Of a stretch of 6,368 bases of DNA, positions 1-5,298 are shown piece after piece. This stretch comes from Bacteroidales bacterium (GTDB lineage Bacteria; Bacteroidota; Bacteroidia; Bacteroidales; UBA12077), in assembly GCA_030635365.1 (NCBI GenBank), contig DAOVYZ010000214.1, positions 1 through 6,368 of the forward strand, in the 5' to 3' direction. The notes beneath the pieces are model-generated. The model saw nothing but the letters and a program-made list of their open reading frames with translations, did not search any database and was not told the DNA's origin. Numbering within the stretch: the first letter of the stretch is position 1; every line of letters begins with the position of its first letter. Position numbers and translations under genes: made by a program.

Positions 1-40
1 AAATTACATTTTTATTTGCATTTAGACTATTGATTCATGC

Positions 41-73
41 AATAATTATCAACATATATGGTTGATAATTATT
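41..73. repeat. Perfect 13-bp inverted repeat
   Basis: AATAATTATCAAC at 41-53 is followed by a 7-base spacer and its exact reverse complement at 61-73. As RNA it would form a 13-bp hairpin made mostly of A-U pairs. No T-run follows on either strand, so it does not look like an ordinary intrinsic terminator. It could be an operator, a cruciform or the end of an element; the function is unknown. Confidence 0.75.
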
Positions 74-260
74 ATATTATATGTATAATAATACTTTATC
101 AGCAAACCCTATTTATTAAAATAGTAACTCAGAGTAATTAATTAGGAAAACGGTAGTTCTGTTGAGTAAAGTCATGATTTCAATTAGTATTCAATTAATA
201 TTTTACATTAACTAAAATTATTTAATAAAGGCAACCTCTAATAATTACTTTTTATTACAA

Positions 261-395
261 ATGGCTACAAAAATCATTACTTCGTTGTCAGGAAAAATCT
301 TTCCTCGACATAGCTACTGCTATACCTGTGGAATATTTTACCTTCCGCCTTGTACTGATCTTTTTCGCTCACTTTCATTTACAAAACCAACCAAA
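261..395. repeat. Structured, GC-richer island; possible interspersed element
   Basis: Positions 281-380 are about 39% GC, clearly above the AT-rich flanks. The island contains a run of hairpins. Positions 286-295 pair with 300-310 (10 bp, loop AATC, one bulged C at 306). ATAGC at 310-314 pairs with GCTAT at 319-323. GGAA at 330-333 pairs with TTCC at 343-346. The open frame across it encodes an unremarkable cysteine- and phenylalanine-rich peptide and is probably fortuitous. The look is that of a short non-autonomous repeat or structured RNA, and it resembles in style elements dispersed in other bacterial genomes, but copy number cannot be judged from one window. Boundaries are approximate. 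Confidence 0.4.
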
Positions 396-532
396 AGAAG
401 TATTAACCACTTTAAATATTTCGAATCATTTAAATTTCTCTTTAGCTTTTCCATTGTTATTAATTTTGAACATCAATAATACAAATTATAGCTTAATTCA
501 TTTGTATTTTTTTTAATAGTTTATTATTTTAA

Positions 533-563
533 TTTCAAAATGACATTTTATTTTATACCTTTA
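533..563 (+). promoter_or_regulatory. Possible Bacteroidota-type promoter of the lipoprotein gene
   Basis: TTTC at 533-536 and TACCTTTA at 556-563 each differ by one base from the Bacteroidota primary sigma consensus (TTTG at -33, TAnnTTTG at -7), with a 19-bp gap that fits. Transcription would start near 570, which favours ATG 583 over ATG 571 as the start of the next gene. In such AT-rich DNA a chance match is quite possible. Confidence 0.3.
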
Positions 564-582
564 GGCAAGAATGTATTTGTGT

Positions 583-1437
583 ATGAAAAAAGGGTTTATT
601 TTCATTTTTTTTGTATTTATGTTGGCATCATGTGGTGATGATGAAGATAGATATGGATCAACAATTGAGGTGCCAAATGAAATTCTTACTATACAAGAAG
701 CTATATATACCGCAAAGCCCAATGATACAATCCTATTACATCCTGGTGAATATTACGAAAATATTGTGATTGACAAAGCATTATGTATAAAAAGTATATA
801 TGATGCTGAAGACTCCCTATCAATTAGTGAAACAGTTATCGACGGAACCGAAACATATAATACTATATGGATAGAAAATATTAATGACACTGTAAAGATA
901 GATGGTTTAACTATAAGAAAAGGCTGGGCTATAAGTAATGCATCAGTAAAAGGTGGAGGAATATATTGTAAGAACTCCAATTTAATTTTAACTAACCTTA
1001 TTGTAACCAGAAATTTTGTTATGTATCCTACATATTGGGGTGATGGAGGTGGTATTTTTTGTGATAGTTCCTATTTAGAACTAACGAATGTAATGGTTGT
1101 AGGCAATAAATCGTTTCATTTTGGTGGTGGTTTGGAATGTAAGTACTCAAACGTTATAATAACTGACTCTGAAATATCAAAAAATATTGCCGGTGCTTAC
1201 GCACCTGCAATAAGATTATTTAAATCTAATTTTATTTTGGAAAATACCATCATTAAAGATAATGATAGGGGTGTTAACCCCGGGGTTCCTTCTGAAATAG
1301 ATTATTTGCATGAATTTGTAATTATCTCTTCGATAGGTAATATAAAAAATTGTACAGTAAAAAATGATTCCTTATTAATAACAGGAGAAAGCAATGTAGT
1401 TATTATTGATTCGGATATACCAGGATATAAAAACTAA
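583..1437 (+). CDS. Lipoprotein with right-handed parallel beta-helix
   Basis: A 284-residue predicted outer-envelope lipoprotein. An in-frame ATG lies 12 bp upstream at 571, but ATG 583 gives a classic signal peptide: Lys2-Lys3, a hydrophobic core, and lipobox Leu14-Ala15-Ser16-Cys17, followed by Gly-Asp-Asp-Glu-Asp. The mature part opens with a segment typical of pectate-lyase-like helices (TIQEAIYTAKPNDTILLHPG), in which a PNDT turn leads to a 'PGEYxENIVI' strand. It continues with repeated beta-helix coils. Three coils carry Gly-Gly-Gly-hydrophobic-x-Cys-x-x-Ser at residues 124, 155 and 181, and a degenerate fourth follows. Such folds often bind or cleave polysaccharides, but no catalytic set is recognisable here, so substrate and activity are unknown. 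No type IX secretion sorting domain is visible at the C-terminus. It is 123 bp from the next gene and is probably transcribed separately. Confidence 0.85.
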   Translation: MKKGFIFIFFVFMLASCGDDEDRYGSTIEVPNEILTIQEAIYTAKPNDTILLHPGEYYENIVIDKALCIKSIYDAEDSLSISETVIDGTETYNTIWIENINDTVKIDGLTIRKGWAISNASVKGGGIYCKNSNLILTNLIVTRNFVMYPTYWGDGGGIFCDSSYLELTNVMVVGNKSFHFGGGLECKYSNVIITDSEISKNIAGAYAPAIRLFKSNFILENTIIKDNDRGVNPGVPSEIDYLHEFVIISSIGNIKNCTVKNDSLLITGESNVVIIDSDIPGYKN

Positions 1438-1560
1438 AGTGTAAATATCTTTTCTATATTTTAAATTCTCAATTTATTAACCTTATAATTACTACCCTCC
1501 TTTTTTGGTTAAAAAACTTTCCTTAACTTTAATTTAAGTATTTACCTAAAATTAAATAAA

Positions 1561-2976
1561 ATGAATAAGCATATTGACGCACATTGCCATGTATTAAAAA
1601 AAGATGTACTTTCAGTTGGAGTTCGTATTATTCTTAGCATATTAAAAATAGGTGAAATAGTCAGATTTCTTGATATAACTCACCTTGACAAACTTCTTAA
1701 AAACATTGAAAACCTCATACACTTTCTTGATATAGGGTTAAACAACGATACTGAAGGAATATACGAAGAAATGCAAAAGGTTTACAACAATGAATATATT
1801 GTTACTCCTTTAATGCTAGACCTTACGTATGTTTTGGGTGATATCCAAAACAATATGCTTAAAAGTTTTAAGGGTGAACCGAATCAAAAGATTCATCATC
1901 ATTTACGAAATTCCATTAACGATTACTTAATATCAGCAAAAAAACAATTAGATAAATTTCCTGCGAACGAAAGTAAAATATTGAATGACAAGCTACTTCG
2001 TCTGGAAAAGAAAGTAATGGAATTAGAAAATAAAATTGAAAGATTCTCTGCAGAAAAAGATGATTTTCATTTATTTAGTAAGAAGAATTTTGAAATACAA
2101 TTTAAGCAACTTAAAGAACTCAAAAACAATCATAAAGAATCTGTTTACCCATTTTTAAGCGTAGACCCCAGGAAAGAAGGAATTCTTGATATTGTAAAAA
2201 AAGAAGTTGGTGAAAGAAAAGATTTCATAGGTATTAAACTATATGCCCCCATTGGTTATTCTCCCACAGACCCACTACTATATGGTACTTCAGGACAATA
2301 TTCATCTGACGAAGATTGCCTATACAATTTTTGCCTTAAAAATGATATACCCATAACTGCACATTGCTCTGATGCCGGTTTTGCCACTCTTAATAATTCT
2401 GTTAATATACATGGTTATATATATAACTCAGATAAGCGAGAAATTGAATACGTAAATGGGGCTGTTGAATTTACCAAAAAAATCGACATTCTTCATTTTC
2501 GATTTGACAGTGGAGCAATTGAAGAACGAGCAATGGTACTAAATCATCCTAAAATTTGGAATAAAGTTTTGGATAAATTCAAAAACCTACGCTTAAACCT
2601 TGCTCATTTTGGAGGTTCGGGACAATTGCACAATTATATTAATTTCCTTGAGGGCAAAAAGCCCGATTATGAATCATACTCATGGGCAGAAACTATTCTT
2701 TCGTTTCTTAAAAAGAATGAATTTACTAATTTTTATACTGATCTTTCCTGTTTCGCAGAAACCGATGGCATGACTCTTTCATTGTTTAAACAAAAACTAT
2801 TTGATACCAACCCGGACATTCAAAGCAATGTTTTATATGGATCTGATTTTTATTTGGACATGCTTAATGTTGAAAGTTTTGAAGATTATTTGAATATGTT
2901 CGTAACAGAATTCAATAATGACTTCGATAAAATTTCTATAAGCAACAATAAAGAATTTTTAAAATATATCAATTAG
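1561..2976 (+). CDS. Amidohydrolase-superfamily protein with coiled-coil insertion
   Basis: A 471-residue, apparently cytoplasmic protein (no signal peptide) of the metal-dependent TIM-barrel hydrolase superfamily, closest in style to the amidohydrolase-2 group. Landmarks appear in family order. The N-terminal HxH metal motif is at His8 and His10 (DAHCHV). Lys226 lies in a GIKLYAP strand, His268 in ITAHCSD, and His349 in LAHFGG. The conserved Asp429 is in LYGSDFY. Between the first strand and YPFLSVDPR (196-204) sits a long lysine/glutamate-rich segment, about residues 120-192, with heptad-like spacing that predicts a coiled coil. This makes the protein longer than the usual 280-350 residues of the family. 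The superfamily includes hydrolases and decarboxylases; the substrate cannot be read from the sequence. No Shine-Dalgarno site is seen. The M23 peptidase gene follows after 8 bp, so the two are probably cotranscribed. Confidence 0.85.
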   Translation: MNKHIDAHCHVLKKDVLSVGVRIILSILKIGEIVRFLDITHLDKLLKNIENLIHFLDIGLNNDTEGIYEEMQKVYNNEYIVTPLMLDLTYVLGDIQNNMLKSFKGEPNQKIHHHLRNSINDYLISAKKQLDKFPANESKILNDKLLRLEKKVMELENKIERFSAEKDDFHLFSKKNFEIQFKQLKELKNNHKESVYPFLSVDPRKEGILDIVKKEVGERKDFIGIKLYAPIGYSPTDPLLYGTSGQYSSDEDCLYNFCLKNDIPITAHCSDAGFATLNNSVNIHGYIYNSDKREIEYVNGAVEFTKKIDILHFRFDSGAIEERAMVLNHPKIWNKVLDKFKNLRLNLAHFGGSGQLHNYINFLEGKKPDYESYSWAETILSFLKKNEFTNFYTDLSCFAETDGMTLSLFKQKLFDTNPDIQSNVLYGSDFYLDMLNVESFEDYLNMFVTEFNNDFDKISISNNKEFLKYIN

Positions 2977-2984
2977 CATATTCA

Positions 2985-3590
2985 ATGAAATTTATCGTAG
3001 TTTTTACATTCCTGTTATTTGTATTATTTCAAAAACCGGATATTCAATTACCTGTTAACTCTCAAAATAGGAATATACTTGATCCAATTGAATTAACTGA
3101 GATCGGGGAATTTGGCTTAATGAGAAAAGCCCGCCCCAATATTCCAGCTCATTATCATACGGGAATAGATATTAAAAGACCCGTTAAAAACTATGTTAAT
3201 GAACCAATTTATTCAATTGCCGAAGGCATAGTAATTAGTATGCGAAATGATGGCCCCTATGCCCAAGTTATTATTGAACATCGCACTAATACTGTTCAGT
3301 TTTGAACTCTATACGAACATATATCCGGAATAAGAGTTAAGGTCAATGATGAAGTTAACCCTAAAATTCCAATTGCCAGGTTTATGAATCAAAAAGAATT
3401 GGATAAGTATGGTTGGCAATTTGATCATTTTCATTTTGAAGTTTTAAAAATAAAACCATTACCTATTAAACCAAATAATAAGAATCCACAAAGGCTATAT
3501 AATTCTTTTTCATTAATATGTTATTCAAAGTCGTACCTGGAGAAGTTTTATTATGATCCTATAAAATTTCTAAATAAATATTTAGACTAA
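2985..3590 (+). pseudogene. M23 (LytM) peptidase interrupted by in-frame TGA
   Basis: The frame from 2985 stops at a TGA (3303-3305, codon 107) and then continues open in the same frame to a TAA ending at 3590, giving about 201 codons in all. Both halves belong to one M23 zinc metallopeptidase, a family that cuts peptidoglycan cross-links or other envelope peptides. The first half has an N-terminal hydrophobic export or anchor segment (residues about 3-16) and the HxxxD zinc motif, His58 to Asp62 (HTGID). The second half has YEH (His112) and the HxH motif, His148 and His150, in DHFHFE. Zinc ligands are therefore split, so neither half alone should be active. The TGA falls just before TLYEH, where relatives often carry Trp, so a single TGG-to-TGA change explains it. 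Everything else in the frame is intact, suggesting a recent event, sequencing error or readthrough. It lies 8 bp after the amidohydrolase gene. Confidence 0.8.
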
Positions 3591-3670
3591 TTTAAAGGCC
3601 CAATTATTACTGATGAATATCATATCAAAATTATCTTTTCAATTAATAAGAAAAAGAATTACATTTGAAC

Positions 3671-3713
3671 TATTCCTATAATAAAAATGTTAATACAGTG
3701 TAATATAGGAATA
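3671..3713 (+). promoter_or_regulatory. 10-bp inverted repeat before the phosphatase gene
   Basis: TATTCCTATA at 3671-3680 and TATAGGAATA at 3704-3713 are perfect reverse complements separated by 23 bp. The right arm ends 5 bp before ATG 3719 and includes an AGGA that is the only purine-rich, Shine-Dalgarno-like stretch near this start. The pair could be an operator for a dimeric regulator or a leader hairpin that hides the start region. The spacer is longer than in a typical tight hairpin, so a protein-binding site is at least as likely. Confidence 0.5.
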
Positions 3714-3718
3714 TAAAA

Positions 3719-4867
3719 ATGGGGGATTTTATTAAAAAGATATCATTGGTTATAGTAAGCTTTCTAATAATTCTAGGAAGTTTATCATTTATTTTTGATA
3801 AAACTGAAAATGACCCAGGCGATAATGAAAATTATGAGTCACAATACTTCAACAATAAAAATATATCTGATGGCCCATATATTTTTTATGAAAATAATAA
3901 TATAATTGTAAGATGGATAAAAAATGGCCGATTAGTTGAACGAAAAGTAGCCGACGATAATTACTACATGATTAAACGGAATTTTGGGTTTGATTTTGAC
4001 CCAAAATGGGCAAAAAATAATTATTATAACAACGTTAATTATAAACAAGATTATGAAGACGTAGAAAATCTTATTGCCATTAGTGATATTCATGGTCAAT
4101 ATGACGTTCTCGTAAAATTACTAAAGCAATACAAGGTAATTGATAATAAATATAATTGGTCGTTTGGTGACGGACATTTGGTTGTTCTCGGAGATATACT
4201 AGACAGAGGCCCCAATGTAACAGAATCGCTTTGGCTTATCTACAGACTTGAAAAACAAGCTAATAAAGCAGGAGGGAAAGTACATGTTTTATTGGGTAAC
4301 CATGAACTGATGGTACTAAATAACGATTTAAGATATATACATCCTAAGTATATAAAAACAGCACAATTGATGGGTACTACGTACTATCAATTGTATACTA
4401 AAAATACTTTTATTGGAAGATGGTTACGCACCAAACCTGTTATTGTAACAATAAATGATATGCTTTTTGTTCATGCCGGGATATCTCCTGAATTTGTAGT
4501 TTGGAAATTTACGCCTGAAAAAGCAAATAAGTTATTTATTAATAATATTGTAGGGCATAACTGGAATACTATTTTAGAAAACAAAGATTTAACATTTTTA
4601 ATGAGCAACGATGGCCCTATATGGTATAGAGGCTATTTTGAAAGCCCAAATCTTAATGAACAAAAAGTTCAGGAGATATTAAATCACTTCAGCTCAAACC
4701 ATATTATAGTAGGCCATACATCATTGCCCAATGTAATCTCACTTTTTGACGGTAAAATATTTGGTATTGATTCAAGCATTAAATATGGTGAATACGGTGA
4801 AATCTTGTTCTACAAGAAGGGACAATTTGCCCGAGGAACTTTACATGGTAGCATAATATCTTTCTAA
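3719..4867 (+). CDS. Exported Shelph-like metallophosphatase
   Basis: A 382-residue calcineurin-like metallophosphoesterase of the PPP type, resembling the bacterial Shewanella-like (Shelph) phosphatases. Members use a two-metal centre to hydrolyse phosphate esters, in some cases on proteins. The metal-binding motifs are in order: SDIHGQ (Asp123, His125), GDILDRG (Asp159, Asp162, Arg163), GNHE (Asn194, His195), HAG (His252) and VGHT (His333). The N-terminus has Lys6-Lys7 followed by a hydrophobic segment (about 8-26), so the protein is probably exported or membrane-anchored with its catalytic domain outside the cytoplasm. A small N-terminal region (about residues 50-95, beginning DGPYIFYEN and continuing through WIKNGRLVERKV) precedes the catalytic domain; its role is unknown. 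The gene has a 128-bp leader with an inverted repeat. Its stop codon lies at the very start of a GC-rich, repeat-like block. The in vivo substrate cannot be predicted. Confidence 0.88.
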   Translation: MGDFIKKISLVIVSFLIILGSLSFIFDKTENDPGDNENYESQYFNNKNISDGPYIFYENNNIIVRWIKNGRLVERKVADDNYYMIKRNFGFDFDPKWAKNNYYNNVNYKQDYEDVENLIAISDIHGQYDVLVKLLKQYKVIDNKYNWSFGDGHLVVLGDILDRGPNVTESLWLIYRLEKQANKAGGKVHVLLGNHELMVLNNDLRYIHPKYIKTAQLMGTTYYQLYTKNTFIGRWLRTKPVIVTINDMLFVHAGISPEFVVWKFTPEKANKLFINNIVGHNWNTILENKDLTFLMSNDGPIWYRGYFESPNLNEQKVQEILNHFSSNHIIVGHTSLPNVISLFDGKIFGIDSSIKYGEYGEILFYKKGQFARGTLHGSIISF

Positions 4868-4955
4868 CGGTCCGCGGGTTTGAAGCTGTGCGGGTTTTCG
4901 CCTTGTTTCAGTATCCCCGAAAGTTAAGCCTTGCATATCTGCGCCAGCCGGGTTA
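4865..4955. repeat. GC-rich repeat-like block abutting the phosphatase stop codon
   Basis: The 90 bases from 4867 are about 54% GC, against an AT-rich background on both sides. The change begins at the TAA stop of the phosphatase gene (TAACGG). The direct repeat GCGGGTTT occurs at 4874-4881 and 4890-4897. The block ends near GCCAGCCGGGTTAA, after which AT-rich sequence resumes. This resembles the TAACGG-beginning elements that I recall sitting directly after stop codons in Bacteroidota genomes, but other copies are not in this window. GTTAAGC at its interior fits an integron attC core half-site, yet the matching partner is poor, so I do not call it attC. Confidence 0.5.
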
Positions 4956-5056
4956 ATATTATTCTTCAATTCTTGCTTAATCTTAATAATATCACTTTTC
5001 TGTGTATTAATTTCTAATTCAATCCGTTTATTGTTGTTGTATGTCGTTACGTTTCT
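4955..5056 (-). pseudogene. Possible coiled-coil C-terminal gene remnant
   Basis: On the - strand a frame is open from 5056 down through this stretch without an ATG. It reads as a charged, heptad-like segment rich in Lys, Glu, Ile and Asn, including KRIELEINTQKSDIIKIKQE, and then runs into the GC-rich block with no stop. It is like the coiled-coil tail of a larger protein whose upstream part is missing. It is too short and too low in complexity to assign to a family, and a chance open frame is possible. It lies directly downstream of the permease fragment in the same orientation. Confidence 0.25.
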
Positions 5057-5079
5057 TCATATAATAAAACATTGTAAGT

Positions 5080-5297
5080 TTATACTTTGCCCTTATCTGA
5101 AAGCATAATAGCAATGGACTTTGTTTGTTCAAATTTGGCAAATATAATAACCATAATGACTGTAATAGGAACGCTTAATATCATCCCTGTTGTACCCCAA
5201 CTCCCCAAAGAGAGAGTGCCAATATTGCAACTAATGAACTCACATTCATAGAGCTTCCTACAAGTCTAGACTCTATAATATTCCCGATAATTATTTG
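5080..5297 (-). pseudogene. C-terminal remnant of an AI-2E family permease, frameshifted
   Basis: On the - strand, codons from 5297 read QIIIGNIIESRLVGSSMNVS and then a hydrophobic stretch ending SLWG (to 5202). After a one-base loss near 5200-5201 the frame resumes as WGTTGMILSVPITVIM and ends FEQTKSIAIMLSDKG and a TAA (5080-5082). This is the typical end of AI-2E family (PerM/YdiK/TqsA-type) membrane transporters: the NIIE-R-hG-S-hNhSsLV loop, a transmembrane segment, GMxLSVPIT, and a closing 'IAIxLSDKG'. About 71 residues remain of a family about 350 long, and the fragment lacks a start. It begins 1 bp after the stop of the TolC-family gene, and an upstream stop closes its own frame, so a deletion or insertion joined the two. 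It is a broken gene and should have no transport function. Confidence 0.8.
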
Positions 5298-5298
5298 T

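Larger units (their letters stand above)
1..570. other. Intergenic region without a convincing gene
   Basis: This AT-rich stretch contains only short open frames, such as 261-479 and 328-516 on the + strand. Their translations show no domain, signal peptide or sensible composition, and they overlap a structured, repeat-like island. It holds a perfect 13-bp inverted repeat near the left end, the island at about 261-395, and a possible promoter just before the lipoprotein gene. I see nothing else supportable; the part from about 75 to 260 appears featureless on both strands. Confidence 0.7.

Noticed and set aside
261..479. 72-residue + strand open frame as a small gene
   Set aside because: No domain, signal or promoter is visible. 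It overlaps the hairpin-rich island, and its composition looks like translated non-coding DNA.
753..980. 75-residue - strand open frame
   Set aside because: It lies wholly inside the beta-helix lipoprotein gene on the other strand and is its shadow.
1504..1531. Promoter for the amidohydrolase gene (TTTG at 1504-1507, TAACTTTA at 1524-1531)
   Set aside because: The gap is only 16 bp, shorter than the roughly 19-bp Bacteroidota spacing, and the -7 element has a mismatch. Matches this weak are common in such AT-rich DNA.
3303..3305. TGA as a selenocysteine codon
   Set aside because: M23 peptidases have no catalytic cysteine at this position, and I see no clear SECIS-like hairpin just downstream.
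3384..3590. Separate 68-residue gene starting at ATG 3384
   Set aside because: It is in the same frame as the upstream M23 fragment, and coding homology continues from 3306 before this ATG, so it is the second half of the interrupted peptidase.
4865..4933. Integron attC site after the phosphatase gene
   Set aside because: GTTAAGC fits one core half-site, but the opposite side (TTCTAAC) breaks the R-first rule and the inner arms pair poorly. No integrase or cassette array is visible.
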